DNA from: Ricinus communis
Taxonomy: Eukaryota; Streptophyta; Magnoliopsida; Malpighiales; Euphorbiaceae
NCBI RefSeq assembly: GCF_019578655.1
Contig: NC_063261.1
Location: 620,001-684,000, forward strand
Reading direction: 5' to 3'
DNA length: 64,000 nucleotides
Under the pieces are notes generated by a model, which saw only the letters and a program-made list of their open reading frames with translations, had not been told where the DNA came from and ran no database searches. Of this stretch, positions 11,801 to 23,889 are shown piece after piece. Position 1 is the stretch's first letter. Every line of letters begins with the position of its first letter. The position numbers and the translations under genes are program-made.

Positions 11801-13110
11801 CCCCATCGATGATTCATTTCCTGATGAGCAACTTCTAGCTCTAACTATTAAGGATTTCCCATGGTATACTGATATATCAAACTACTTGGCCAGTGGTACT
11901 ATTCCTCACGGCTATTCATCACAACAAAAGAAGAAATTCTTTAAAGAGGTGAGGGGACATTTTTGGGATGACCCTTTTCTTTACAAATCTTGTGTTGATG
12001 GGATGATTAGAAGGTGTATTCTAGAAAGTGAGGTGCCATTCATTATTTCACATTTTCACGATTTGCCATGTGGAGGACACGCTACTAATAAGACTGCAAT
12101 AAGGATTCTTCAGTGTGGTTTTTATTGGCCAAGTCTTTTCAAGGATGTTCATCAACATGTTAAGTCTTGTGATCGATGTCAACGAACTGGTAACATCTCT
12201 AAGAGGAATGAAATGCCTCTTAATAACATCCTCAAGGCGGAATTGTTCAACGTGTGGGGAATAAATTTTGTGGGACCGTTCCCTTCTTCTTATAGGAATA
12301 GGTATATCTTGATCGCTATGGATTATGTCTTAAAGTGGGTTGAAGCCATAACTACTCCAACCAATGATGCTCGCGTGGTAAGCAAGTCCTTTAAAAAGAA
12401 TACTTTTCCTTGATTTGGTGTACCACGAGTGTTGATTAGTGATGAGGCAAGCATTTCTTAGAGAATCGATTTGAGGCGATGCTTAAAAAGTATGGAGTAC
12501 ATCATCGAGTGGGGCTTTCATATCACCTACAAAGTAGTGGTCAAGTAGAGATTTCTAACAGAGAGATCAAAACCATCTTAGAGAAGACGGTTGCAGACTC
12601 AAGATTGGTCCGTGAAACTCGATGATGCACTATGGGCTTATAGGACAATATTTAAGACCCCTATTGGCACCATTCCATATCGACTAGTCTGTGGGAAAGC
12701 ATGTCATCTTCCTATTGAATTAGAGCATCGTGCATTTTGGGCTATCAAGAGCCTAAATTTCGACTCTCAAATGGCGGGTGAGAAGAGACTCATGCAACTT
12801 AATGAGCTAGAAGAGATTCGACTTGATGCTTATGAAAGTTCAAGGTTGTACAAGGAGAAGACTAAAAGATGGCATGACAAAGGGATTTTGAGAAGAGAGT
12901 TTAAGGAAGGCGACTTAGTTCTCCTTTTTAACTCTAGATTGAAACTCTTTCTTGGAACACTTCATTCTCGATGGTCAGGACCATTCCGAATTATTAAGGT
13001 TTTCCCTTATGTTCAATAGGGCTTTGGAACAGACAAAATGGTACCTTCAAGGTGAATGGTCAAAGAGTGAAACATTATAGAGTCGGTGACCTCATTAACG
13101 AGAGTGTGGA
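11801..13110 (+). pseudogene. E2 integrase domain
   Basis: Integrase inserts element DNA into the genome. The HHCC zinc finger is clear (HDLPCGGHATNKT near 12058, SCDRCQRTGNI near 12165). The first residue of the DDE triad is lost: the WGIDF motif reads WGINF (AAT at 12264). The core is damaged by a TGA at 12411 and missing bases around 12450. The glutamate region is [13 protein letters not shown] near 12535. The C-terminal part 12591-13016 ([45 protein letters not shown]) is open until a TAG at 13017. Length and order fit Athila. Confidence 0.9.
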
Positions 13111-13184
13111 CATCACACTTTCCGACCCTTCATCGGAATGAATCGCAAAGGAGGTCAAGCTTATGACCTTATAAACAAGCGCTT

Positions 13185-13200
13185 TTGGGAGGCACCCCAA
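13185..13200 (+). other. Conserved hairpin after pol (E2)
   Basis: TTGGGAGGCACCCCAA can fold into a 5-bp stem (TTGGG/CCCAA) with a 6-base loop. It lies about 80-170 bases after the end of the integrase frame. The same sequence occurs at the matching place in E3, E5 and, with one change, E4. Its function is unknown. Confidence 0.7.
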
Positions 13201-13514
13201 ACTCATTCCTAAGTTTTATTTTTATTTTCAATTTTATTTTTACTCATACTTTACTTTATTTATTTACATTCTTCATTTATAAAATAATAATTAAAAAAAT
13301 AAATTAGAAAAATAAAATCATAAAAATAATTTTCGTTTTATGTAAGCATTTTGGTACAAAATCAATTTTCTTAGGATTTAGAACTTTGACTTTTTATCTT
13401 CTTTTATTTTACTTTATTTTGTGTGTTGTGTTTTTATTTCTTTTACTCAATTTGTTTTAGCTTAAGCCTTATTCTTGTTTTATCTCTTTCATTTCATTTT
13501 TTTAATAGGTACTC
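13201..13514 (+). other. E2 spacer between pol and env-like ORF
   Basis: An AT-rich untranslated stretch. It ends with a pyrimidine-rich tract and AATAG|GT just before the ATG at 13515, which resembles a 3' splice site and matches the position of one before the env-like ATG of E4. Confidence 0.5.
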
Positions 13515-13640
13515 ATGCCTTCACCAAATTAGCAAAGAAAAAAAAAAGAGAAAAAAAGGGGGGAAGCAAGAGAATGAAGGCAGTCTAGTCCACAACCACC
13601 TCGCGTCCGACTACTCTCAACCATAGGTAACCCACGGCTC
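13515..13640 (+). pseudogene. E2 env-like ORF, N-terminal remnant
   Basis: The ATG at 13515 opens a short basic peptide (MPSPN, stop, QRKKKEKKRG). The counterpart in E4 opens MPEQRERPRKVRVSKRK. The basic N-terminus and the position downstream of pol fit the Athila env-like ORF, but the conserved Athila domain seen in E4 is not found here, so this is only the beginning of a deleted gene. Identification rests on position and composition. Confidence 0.45.
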
Positions 13641-15740
13641 TCAAAATAAAATAGCACATTAGGCAGTCCGCTTTATAGCAAGGTCGTGACCTGATATCTC
13701 GAGCCACTACCAGACCGTGACCTCACACGCTAAAAGAAAAGAGACAACCAGTCCACTCCACGGGATGGACGCGATGCACCCATAATCATCACAGCCTGGT
13801 CGCGACCCGTCTCATCGCAATTAAAGGCGACAGCCCGAGCCCTATGTTCGGTGATGCACTTTCTCCGGCCTCTTTATCAACCCACATCTGCAATATTTTC
13901 AGCTCAAATCTTCGGCATTCATTGAAATTGCACAATACCTTGATTGAATTTACTCTTCATTAATCGGGGATTTTGTAAACAACAATGAAATACCCTAATT
14001 AATTCGAAACCTAGGTTTTGAATTGCTTGATTTTTTGAGGAAAGTCGGGAACAATCTGCTGGAGTTTTTATGCCCGATTCAACCAAACTCGCTTTGGAGA
14101 ATCTAAATACTTGGATGGAGTCACAAGGGTTTTCGAACCCTCATCCCCCTCTTCAATGAGATTTTGTGAGTACCTCTCCCCTTTTACTTATGTTTATATT
14201 TTGCCTTTGCACTATGGACACTACAACGTTTAAGTGTAGGGGAGGGTATTAGTGTATGTATTATTTTTTGGTGTTGCTAAAAACAATAAATGAAAAAAAA
14301 ATTATTTGAACATTCCAAGCCAATTTATGAAGCAAGTAATTTCAAAAGAAAAATGTCTTTCTATAGTTCTTGTCATGAGTTGATGGACACTGGATTGAAT
14401 AATTCGGTAATGATGTGTAAATCCTTTCTTGGTAATAGGTTGTGGCTAGAATTATCTTCAAGGCTCCAACTCAACTAATGCATGTATCTTGAGTAACTTG
14501 TGAGGAATTTGAGCCATATAAACTGACACATCTGAATCAGTCTGTGTTTTTCATATGTGATTAGATATTTTCCTCTTATGTAGTACGATTCTTGGACTTG
14601 CCTTAGTTCTATTTGAGACTTTGTGACACGTATGTGGGGGGATGATTGAAGATTCCTTTAGGTAATTAGAGCCTCAAATTTTAGGATTAGGATTATTCGC
14701 TCCTTTTTATTTTTATTTTACATTCCCCTATAGGTTGAACCATGTTGAGCTTCGATCCCATATTTTAACGCCCTACATTACATGCCTTAGAGCCCTTTTA
14801 TAGTTTTTGTTTGGATTTGGCGGAGTATGCTACTACAATGTGTGCTTTATATGTCAATATGAAGATTATGATACGAAAGAAAAGTTGCAAAGTTTGTTAC
14901 TCAAATAAAGTGTTAGTTTATTATATAAAAAAAGTGAAAAGTTCGGGAAAGAAGCACATAACTTCTCCATAAAAGAAAAAGAAGAAGTGAAGAAGTTCGG
15001 GAAAGAAGCACATAATTTCCCGATATGCATAAAAAAAAGAAAAGAAAAAAAGAAAAAGAAAAAGAGAATGAACCTAATATTTGGAAATAGTTGTGTTGGT
15101 CGGAGTAGATTTTATTTTCTTTTATTAGGATTTGAGCACCACATCTCCAAATAACATTGTCTTACTCTATTTTAACCAAGCCTACCCTATTACAAGGAAC
15201 TCATGACCCTCATGTTTGTGCCACCCTAAAATAAGTGGAGAAAGACGAGAGGCAAGTCTAAAAAGGAAGACTACAAAAGTGTCGATGCGTGTGAACGAAG
15301 AATAGGTTGAGTGATGATGCTGCTACCTTTTTAAACACATGAGAGACTCAATTTGTTTTCTTTTACAGAACTAAAGTGAGAAGCTACATGCATATGACTG
15401 AGTTAGGGGAAGGAAGCAGTAAGATTAATTGGCCATTGTAGGGTGTTATCGACTTACTGTTTCATTCCATGTTCGTTGATTTGTGACATTAACATAGTTC
15501 CTAAAATGATTTTAAGTTTTCATAATTGTTACTTGATTGAATTTATTGGTTTGGATGTTCATTATTCAGCTTTCTAGGTATGCCATCTGAAAACCTTCAC
15601 GAGACCTTACTCGTCCGCTAGGGTAACCTAGGGGTTTAAAGGGCTTATTGCACATGCTAAGTGCAACCGTGATTCCTACGACAGTGAGTTAGGATTTTAT
15701 TGCTTTATTAGTATAGTTTTTCTTATTTTTGTTTTGTTTC
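13641..15740 (+). other. E2 3' untranslated region
   Basis: No credible gene. It holds a cluster of CG-rich palindromes (GGTCGTGACC at 13682-13691, a decayed one near 13719, GGTCGCGACC at 13798-13807), purine runs at 15030-15065, and a direct repeat of GTTCGGGAAAGAAGCACATA at 14941 and 14995 (54 bp apart). A 3' region this long is usual for Athila-type elements. Confidence 0.6.
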
Positions 15741-15756
15741 CTTGAGGATGAGTAAA

Positions 15757-15774
15757 GGTTAAGTGTGGGGAATT
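15757..15774 (+). promoter_or_regulatory. E2 polypurine tract
   Basis: GGTTAAGTGTGGGGAATT lies directly before the TG of the right LTR. It primes plus-strand synthesis. The upstream hairpin present in other elements is degenerate here (TTCCTTGAGGATGAGTAA). Confidence 0.75.
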
Positions 15775-17124
15775 TGATAACGAAATAATATATGCATTTT
15801 ATATGCTATATAGATACGTTGTTCTTCATGTTATCTTCGCATATTTAATCTTTTAGACTATTATTTGTTGTTTTCGATATTTCTCTCCTCGGGTTTGTTT
15901 TGTTTTATTTTTATAGGAATTGGCTCGAGTTGCTAGAGGTTAGCGAGGATGTTTGTAGTGTCGTTCATGGTCAAGCACGATATCAAAGAGATACTCATGC
16001 CTAGGAGGATCTTATGTCACGAAACGAGCAAGGGAAGCTATCCCGCGGCCACTCTGCGACTTGGCTTTCAAGGCCAACGATAAATCAAAGAAACAGTCCA
16101 CTCCACCCCCTTCATGGCCTCTGGCATGCGCCCGACTGCCCGTGGTCGGATCCTAAGCGCATTTTGGACACCTGTCTAGTAGAATATTTAGGGTGAAAAC
16201 CTAGCTAAACTCCTGGATATCCTAGGATATAAATAGATTGTGAAAAGAACCTAAAAAGGGAGCCCCCTTCTCCTTTCCTTCTTAGTTTTAGGCTGTGTTT
16301 TCTTTCTCTATTTTATATCACTTTTCTTTGTGCTTTGAAGATTTATCAAAGACCTCATCATTCAATTATCAATCCAAGTATTTTCCTTTTCCTTTTAAAG
16401 CTGTTATTAATTGTGTTTTCTTTTATAATCTATTTTGTTTATTTAACTATCATGAGTGAGTAGTTTTCTAATCTAGGGTTAAGTGAACCCTAGCCATGAT
16501 TGATGTATGATTTGTTCCTTTAATTCCCCAAATTAATTATTTAATTGCTCTTGCTTAATTGATTGTGCATATTCCAACACTAGATTAGGGATAATTAGTA
16601 TTGTTATGATTCCATTGTCTTTATCACAACGGAAGTTGGGTTTTGACAGATTTGAATATTTCAATTAAGGACATGAAATTCTCCACGGGAGTAGGTAGAA
16701 TGGATTGTTAGGAAGTCAGGATATTGAGTTTAATGTCTTTCATTTGCATGATTCCATGGGAGTAGGTTTTGATTGCATATTAAGGAAGCCATTGATACTC
16801 GGGAGAGATCTATGGTATTTTATAGGGTTTAACTTTCCTTATGAACATTTATTTAGTTAGTTTGGGGTAGGAACTTATCTTTGCATAAATTGTGCTAGTG
16901 GGGATACTTAACTCTAGGTGCTTTTTATCCTTGAATTTATTCTCATTATTATTAATTGCATTAATTAAACTTATTAATTCTTCTTCAATTGTTGATTTGG
17001 TTACTTAGCATTAATTAAAGTCAAGATTAGCTAGTTTTTACTACTTCAGTCTCTAGGGATTCAACCCTTGCTTGCCCGACTATATAGTTAGGTTATTTTT
17101 GATAGGCACGCGACGGCCTTGTCA
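15775..17124 (+). repeat. E2 3' LTR
   Basis: Begins TGATAACG and ends CCTTGTCA, followed by ATGTT, the copy of the five bases before the left LTR. Length 1350 bp. It matches the left LTR with scattered substitutions and small indels, so the insertion is not recent. Confidence 0.9.
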
Positions 17125-17427
17125 ATGTTATTGACATGCAAGTAAGAACTTACAATCCCCTGTCAATAGTAAGCCTAGGCCAAAAATCCTAGGTAAGAAA
17201 AACTCACCTTGAACCCGATCTGGGAGTAATAAGGTTGGAAGGATGGTTGTACTATACTTTGTCTTTGTGTTTTCTAACCTTTGTCTTTTTACATCTCATG
17301 TGCATCATGCATATCATATATCTCATGCATCACTCTAACTCTCTGTTCTGGAGCCATTTTAGATTATCATCCTTAGTTTGGATAAAATAAGAAGGGTAAA
17401 AGCCTAAGAAGTCCACTACTTTTAAAG
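17125..17427 (+). other. T1 untranslated leader, second part
   Basis: Continues the leader interrupted at 6372. It contains repeated CATCATGCATATCATAT-like words near 17300-17330 and no protein signal, up to the gag ATG. Confidence 0.5.
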
Positions 17428-18405
17428 ATGGTCCACGCGTAAGACATTAATGTTCTCAAGACAGCAATCATGGTTGACCTAAGGATTACGATCCAAGAGG
17501 AACTCCAACAAGCTTTGGTTGAGATTTTTAAGAAACATACTATCCAAAAGACTACTACAGCCTTTATAGCTACTGTAACAACTACTCATAATATGGAAAC
17601 ACATGGTGAGCATCTCTAGAACTTAGATCACTACATGCTAGAAGAAGCAAAGAAAGAATCTACTCTTGCTGCAAAAGCTATTATGGAATCCAAGATTATG
17701 CATAGTCTGACAAAAAGGCTCGACAAGATGTAAGATATTCTGAAAGATTAAGGATTAGATTCAACCTATGATTTCGATGAATTGATATTGATTGGAGAAG
17801 ACAAATTGCCTCCCAAATTTCACATGCCTGAAATACATAAGTTCAATGGAACTGAAGATTCAAAGGTGCAGTTGAAGCAATTTGCAACTATCACGAGTAC
17901 TACTTATTTATTTAGGATCCAAATTATCAAGTTGTTTGCACCTTCATTAGAAGGGCTAGCTGTTAACTAGTACCATGGGTTAGAAAGACCCATCAAGTCT
18001 GATTGGAAAAAGCTTTGTAATACTTTTGTGCAGTTATATGACTATAACGCTCACCAAGAAGTCTCTATAAAGAATTTAGAATTAATAAAGCAAAAATCCA
18101 ATGAATTGTTCTCTAAGTTCTTGGCTAGATGGAAAAACAAAGCAGTTTTAATGAAGAATAAACCTTTTAAAATGGATCAACTACGAGTGATAGTCCTAAA
18201 TGTTCTTCCATCTTGGGTGGGAAAGCTACAAATAACGAATCACAAGACCTTTGCGGGCTTGTAGAATGATGGCATACAAGTAGAGAAAATCAAAAATGCT
18301 AAAGCTAGATGGAACATGGGAAACTATCAAGCTAGAGAGATCGAAGACCTACCATCTGAAAATGATGTAGCTTCGCAAGATTCAGATGTTAATGTAGAAC
18401 ACTGA
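17428..18405 (+). pseudogene. T1 gag (Tat/Ogre-like)
   Basis: One frame can be followed from the ATG at 17428 to the TGA at 18403, about 325 codons, broken by in-frame stops but with no frameshift. A helical, Lys/Glu-rich N-terminus is followed by the Tat capsid signature: PPKFHMPEIHKFNGTEDSKV near residues 124-145, YHGLERPIKSDWKKLCNTFV near 182-201, then IKQKSNELFSKFLARWKNKA near 219-238 and the DQLRVIVLNVLPSW segment. These match the Tat/Ogre Gag pattern (PKF.MPEF.KY.GT.DP..H, then KSNE.F.EYA.RWR). No CCHC knuckle is visible, so the C-terminus is probably missing. Confidence 0.85.
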
Positions 18406-18660
18406 TATAATTCTAGCTAGGATCAATGATATAACTCTAGTTTTTGCTTATTTTAATTGATGTTTATCTTAGTGGTACTTTGCATGACGATGATTATTAT
18501 ATGATCATATTTGACATCAATTCTATTTGAATTGCTTTATTTAATCTGGGCATGAATGATAATCCTAAGTACATTTCTATTACATATAATATAACTCTTA
18601 AACATAGAAAAAGAGTGAGAAAATAAAAAAAAAAAGAGAAAAAAAAAAGAGATCGTATTT
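18406..18660 (+). pseudogene. T1 scrap of the protease-RT linker
   Basis: Not readable as protein, but its DNA follows the linker of T2 (48410-48620) and of T3 (56815-57100, minus strand): a GATG...GGTAGTG-like word, GACATCAATTC, then GATATAACTCTTGA-like text. It directly follows gag, so protease, G-patch and RT are missing between them. It ends in an A-rich run (18600-18650). Confidence 0.6.
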
Positions 18661-19399
18661 GATATGCACAACTGAATTCAAAGTAATAGAATTATTCAAC
18701 ATACTAGGGGGCATGTTGAATAACTTTACCAATTTGCTAGGAAAAAGATCATCAAGTCTTGGCAAAGCAATCAGATGAGTAAAATCCATAGGGCCTCTAA
18801 GAATAGCAGAGAACATGGTCTTTCAGGCACCAAAAATTGACGGTAGAGTGAAGAAACCTATAATCAAGTTTGGTATGTTGCATGGATTTAAAGGAGGAAA
18901 GGTGGAATTTTCCAAGTTTGATCCATTCATCACTAGTTAGGGGTTTGAGAAGAGTTTGAAGGGTTTTGCATGTTTTTTAGTCATGTTTTTTTAATTTTAA
19001 AGTGTAAATTGCATATGGGGAAGTTCAAGGGTTGCACATATATTTAAAGGCCCAATATCAGAGTTTAATTCTGACTTTGCAACTACAGAGTCGAATCGGC
19101 GGAGCACATAGCCGATCAGCTACGGATAGAACCAAATCGGCTTAGTAGGCCCCGGTTGAGGGTCTTTCAAGCATTTTCTCAAGCCTCGGTTGTGTGTAAG
19201 TCCGAAATATGCAATATTAACAAGAAATTAATGTTAAAGCATGGATTTAAACATCAAAGTGTGAGATTTTATATCTTCAAAAGTTGAAGTTTTATAAAAA
19301 AAGTAGAAAAGTGGCAAAAATACAAAAAAGGCAGCATAATCAAAAGTCGGGGCTCTCTTTTGAATCCCCCATCCCATCATCAGAGTTAGTGTCCATCTC
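18661..19399 (+). other. T1 segment shared with T3 and palindrome cluster
   Basis: The stretch 18800-18960 matches the reverse complement of about 54770-54920 (shared AACATGGTCTTT, GTGAAGAAA, TTTTCCAAGTTTGATCCATT). It can be read as AENMVFQAPKIDGRVKKPII in one frame, but I recognise no domain. The stretch 19085-19145 holds decayed copies of the Tat palindrome (GCCGATCAGC, ATCGGC). No gene is claimed. Confidence 0.5.
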
Positions 19400-20556
19400 T
19401 TGTGTTCGTAAAGTGGACAGTTGAAGCGTCAGAGGGTCAATCCCGTGCTACTAGGCCTCAATCTAGCATTGGCAATCATTCACCTGCCCTTGCATGCTCT
19501 CATGGTCCCTCTGAAGAAAACCTAAAGGAGTTAGCTATTGTATTTCTGACATGCACACATACATGCATTTTGCATTTCATATTTTTATATTTAGTTTTAA
19601 TTCTTACCCTTCAGTATTCGCCAAGGATAAAGAACTATCTCCTCACAGCTTCGACCAGCCGATCTATGTGCTCGAATTGATCCCACTGCACCTGTATGAT
19701 TATATATATTATTAACATTTCAGAAAAAAAAAGACACAAAGTACCAAAAGAATAAAACTTGCGTGTGTGCAAGTACTTGGAGTGAACTTCAGAGGAAGGC
19801 ATTGCTCCATGCCAAACCGATGCTCTATGGCACCGGCGGGACTTTATTAGGATACTATTGGGTCTGGGAGAAATGGGATGCTTTCTAGCACCAAATCTAA
19901 CATCGGCATACGAAATGCTTCATATGTAGCACCCGTAGAAGAGCCTAAGATATGGGAGGGCATGGAATGGCGAATAGATCGTCCCTCTATCAGCTCAAGA
20001 GCCAAAAACATACGAAACATGAACTATAGTAGAATAGCAAAATGAGTAACCAAGTAAAGGAAAAAGAAAGTGAAAACTCGGCAAAGTTAAGAATGAACCT
20101 GAGCCATAGTGTCATCATCGAAAGGCACGGGCCCTAGCAGTTGAGGAATGAAAGTGGTGTAGTTTCTCCTTCAAAAACGAACGGTGAGATCCCCGAAGTC
20201 ATCTTATCTCTCCATCCTTGCCAGATTCTCACGGATAAGGTCAGCCGTCTAAAACATGGAGAGAAGGGGAGACAAAGGAACAGACATCTGCTAGGCCCCT
20301 CTCCCAGTTATAGATCCTCTCACCTAAAAACCAAATCTGATAAGCGGGGCTAACTAAGAGGACCCTCCTATGATCGAGATATGTAGCAGAGAGCATGTAG
20401 GGATCTCAATGATGGCGCGTGCCAAGCCAGTTGCTACGAATCTACAAATTGTAAAAGGTAAGTAACTAAAACTTGTAAAATACATATATGATTAATGAAT
20501 TTTCTTTTACCTTATCTCAGGTCAAGGAGTTGATCCATATGCAATGCATATGGACC
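19400..20556 (-). pseudogene. T1 antisense multi-exon ORF, 3' part
   Basis: Read on the minus strand, this matches the plus-strand ORF of T3 (53280-54372), so in both Tat copies it runs against gag-pol. Shared peptides are MPMLDLVLESIPFLPDPIVS (T3: MMMLDMIPGSIPFLLDPTVS), QFEHIDRLVEAVRR (T3: QFEHVQRFAITIRR) and RDHESMQGQV (T3: KDHKGLQGQV). Between them the sequences diverge and look like introns: one exon near 19622-19695 lies between an acceptor (ATACAG|GTGCAG) and a donor (AAGGGTAAG), and the next begins after TTTCTTCAG near 19517. Stops show it is dead. E3 cuts it at 20556; upstream exon sequence continues at 27163. I do not recognise the protein family. Confidence 0.6.
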
Positions 20557-22023
20557 TGATGTGTGCTACTCGTGTTAGCTACAATCTAAGGCAGTGTACC
20601 TATCGATGCAGTCTAGCACTAATGGCGAGTATCAAGGTCGTATTCCTCAGGAAAGCGAAAGCCCAGAGTTACTTCTTTGTTCTTTGTTATATTAACCTAA
20701 AATGGATGATGAATAAATTCTAAACTAACTATTAACTACGAGCTAAGTTCTAAGGGAGATGCAGGAATAATTGATAAGTGAAATAATCAAGACAAGAAGA
20801 CAAACCCAAAGGGAATCTAAACTAGTTGGCATCCGAACAAAAGATAAAGGATCAATGAGTCTAATTATGCTGCCTGGACGAATTCTTAATCAATTCGGTT
20901 TCTCTCTCGAGATAACCGAATTCCTAAACCTAATAACCTAAAGTTGGAATCTCTTCCTAACGATTGATTCTTAAATTAGCATTAAGCTTTAATCCGCCTC
21001 TATTAAGCTTTGTTAATTCTTAATCCGGCTAGTTAATTATCCTTATCTCTAAGCGATTATTAACCAGTTCTTATTATTCAAAGTTCCAATTGCCAAACGG
21101 ATTTCTCAATCTCATAAAGCAATCTAAACATCACAATTCACAACGTCTCATGAATAATGCATAATCTTATTAACACCGAAAACAAGAAGAATACAAAACC
21201 AACTCAAACAATCCAACAATATAATATCAAACCAACATAGCAAAGAAATCCCAATGGATTTAATCAATTTAGCTAAACATGTTCATGTTTAAAACAATCT
21301 AGGAAATCAATTACAATGAAAGAATAATGAAAATAAAACATATACACCCTTTTCTCTCGAATTGGATGAGCGGCTCCAAATCCGGATCTACACTTTGATT
21401 AATCTCCCAAACGCCTCTTGAATTGCTCCACTACTGTTTTGCACTCGGAATCTTATGATTCCGAGGATTCTTACTCACTTTGACTCTCTCGCTTTTCGAT
21501 TGTGCAAAAACTGAACCAGCCACTAGGGCTCAATGTCACTCTTTTTCCCCCTCTTTTCTCTAAGAAAAATGAATTTTTCTTATATATTTAACTCAGCACG
21601 GCCGTGGTCAAGGCCGTGGATCTCACCAACTAGGGTTTCACCACGGCCGTGTTGCTCCCCGTGCTGGCCACCACGGGCCGTGTTTCTCCCCGTGTTGGCC
21701 ACCACGGGTCGTGCTGAAGGCCGTGGTGGCTACGGAAACCGTGCCAAAGTGCCAATTCAAGAATCAAAGCCAATGGTTGAGCACGGCCAGAGTCCAGGCC
21801 GTGCTCAATGTATGCATTGCGGGCTCTTGTCCGATCTTGATGAATTCTCGTCCGTTTCCGCACGTATTGATCTATAATTGCTTAAACAACGATGATGGTC
21901 CTATAAATGTTCCTGAAATGCAAAAGAACATAAAACACGGGTGATCTGGGAATAAAAGCATAATAATTGCTAAGAACATACGCAATAATATGCAAGCAAA
22001 TATGTGTCAAACTATGCTCATCA
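20557..22023 (-). repeat. E3 3' LTR
   Basis: 1467 bp, from TGATGTGTGC to CTCATCA. Nearly identical to 25259-26754 over long stretches. The palindrome CACGGCCGTG and variants cluster at 21597-21810. The outer end abuts the GGACC duplication. Confidence 0.93.
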
Positions 22024-22025
22024 AA

Positions 22026-22062
22026 TTACCCCACACTTAAGCTATTGCTTGTCCTCAAGCAA
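22026..22062 (-). promoter_or_regulatory. E3 polypurine tract and preceding hairpin
   Basis: On the minus strand: TTGCTTGAGGACAAGCAA (22062-22045), a 7-bp stem with a 4-base loop, then GCTTAAGTGTGGGGTAA (the polypurine tract) and the LTR. The same pair occurs in E4, E6 and E8. Confidence 0.8.
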
Positions 22063-23832
22063 TTAACAACTCAACCCACAAAACTACAGTTAGCAATTCA
22101 TTTCAGTTTATGCCCCTAGTCCACAATAGAGAGTATTCAACACATCTCAAAGGATACTCAATCATAAATCAAATTACAAATCATTAACAAAGAATGGAAA
22201 TAATATGAATGCATGAGTAACTTAAATGACAACTCAACACCAACATCATGAACCAATGCCTCACAGGGATCACTCAAGTCGCTCAAAGTGTATATTAGGT
22301 AAATAACAAATCCCTCAAAGCAAATGCATAAGACCCGCTCACCATAAGCTTGCTTATAAATCATATCTTCGCTACTGTGAATAAGTAAATACCAAAATCA
22401 AAGGGTCTTTACCAAGGTTGTAATGGGGCTAGGGTAAAGGTACGGAGATTTGGACAAAAGTATGAAAATGTTTGGAATTGAATGCGATAAACAATATTAT
22501 ATGCTCAAAGGATTAAATGCCTAAGATCACGAAAAGAATCATTCACTAAAATCCCTACTTCATAGAATAGCCGCAAATGCTCTAAATCCAATAAAAAGAT
22601 AAATAATTAAAGAGATTTGTTTATTATATTTTTTTTCTTCTTCTTCTTCTTTTTTTTTTTTTTTTTAAAGAAATGAACTAGCGACTTATTAGCGACAGCA
22701 TACAACTCGAATAAACATAAAGAATAACAAATACAAATTGGATCAAGGGAGCATTTAAAATATCAAAAGATTTAGTGAATTTACTAACATAGCAACTAGC
22801 ATTTTAATCCCACATAAAGTCGAACATATCACGGAAAGAAATTCCGGCATAAGGGTAAAGGAAAGATAAATGTAAAGAATGGTATAATTGAAGTGTATAG
22901 GTGTAGATTATGAAGAAAAGGTTAAGGCTCAAAATTGGCTAACTAATGGAAACATAAGGTGGTAGGCTTTTGGTCAAATGCGGGAATCCTAAATCGCCCC
23001 AAATCATCTCATGGTATTCACAATATTCATGTAACTTGAACACGCATTACAAAGCAAGTTCTAGAAGCAAAGTTACGTACAATGCACACTCAAACAAGAA
23101 ATATAAAGAGCATAAGCATAATGAATGCTCAACCGGCTCAAAATCTCACTTTCGGTGTGGTATTAGGTGCAGTTGGTTCGCAACATCATTAATTGAATCA
23201 TTATTTAAGAAACACATGCATATGATATTATCAACGTTCTAAGTTAAAATTCGACAATTCGAAAACAATTAAATAACACCGGTTTAACCCGGCAGGTTGA
23301 TGTGTAAAACACCATAAATTGTTTTCCAAGGACAATGAACAACAAAGAAAAGTAACTACAGTTCTATAAATCAAGTCATCCATCAGCTCAAAATTAGCAT
23401 ACTCAAGTGCATAAAAACACAATGTCCTAACATCTCCTAAAAATACACAACACCTAGCCATAGCAATTAAAAATCCATATGAGAGATTAGGGTTTACCCA
23501 TAAGCACCCCACACTTAAAGAACACACTTGTCCTCGGTGTAAAATGTTATGGATACCCCGCATGGAATGCTCAACTAAGAGAACAAAAGCAATACAATCC
23601 AAGTGCATGACATGTATGAAAAATAAAGTAAATAAATACAGAAAAATAAAAAGATCTAGGGGACTGCCTTGATCATCCATCGAGGCTGATGTTGTGGAAA
23701 TTCAGTGCCTCCTCGGTAGAATCTGAAAATAATAAAATAAAGAAATAAAATTAAAACTGAAAATATGAAAACTAAAACTAATAAAATGTTTCCAAAACAA
23801 AAGGTTAAAATATTAAAGATTAAAGATAAAGT
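22063..23832 (-). other. E3 3' untranslated region
   Basis: Non-coding. It matches the 3' untranslated regions of E5 (29473-31168), and more distantly those of E4 (43630-45080) and E8 (57630-59314). Shared words include TTCTAGAACTTGCT and GACCAAAAGCCTACC, read on the minus strand. A T/CTT-rich microsatellite lies at 22627-22668. Open stretches on either strand are not conserved between copies. Confidence 0.75.
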
Positions 23833-23848
23833 TTGGGGTGCCTCCCAA
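23833..23848 (-). other. Conserved hairpin (E3)
   Basis: TTGGGAGGCACCCCAA on the minus strand, preceded by AAGCGCTT as in E2. Here it follows the gag-like ORF directly because pol is absent. Confidence 0.7.
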
Positions 23849-23889
23849 AAGCGCTTCTTTTTATGTGATGAGTCTTCTTAAATTTGGAC

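Larger units (their letters stand above)
6373..17124 (+). mobile_element. E2: Athila-like LTR retrotransposon with full but inactive gag-pol
   Basis: The most complete element. It has two LTRs (6373-about 7690 and 15775-17124), a gag-PR-RT-RH-IN polyprotein, an env-like remnant, a long 3' untranslated region and a polypurine tract. It begins TGATAA, ends CA, and is flanked by the 5-bp duplication ATGTT. It lies in the leader of T1. Stops, frameshifts and Asp-to-Asn changes in three catalytic sites show it is dead. The primer site is not recognisable after the left LTR, so that junction has been altered. Confidence 0.92.

Noticed and set aside
14290..14478. 62-codon open stretch in the E2 3' region
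   Set aside because: No homologue in other elements here and no motif; a chance frame.
20451..20520. GTAAGT ... TTATCTCAG on the plus strand, looking like an intron of T1 in the sense direction
   Set aside because: Protein similarity between T1 and T3 in this region is on the opposite strand; the sense reading has no conserved peptide. The motif is probably coincidental, though it is kept in T3.
21533..21944. Overlapping open stretches on both strands in the E3 LTR
   Set aside because: Both are produced by the CACGGCCGTG cluster; the copies at 26300 and 26780 do not keep the frames.
23231..23680. 149-codon minus-strand open stretch in the E3 3' untranslated region
   Set aside because: The collinear E5 region has stops and indels; no similarity to a known protein.
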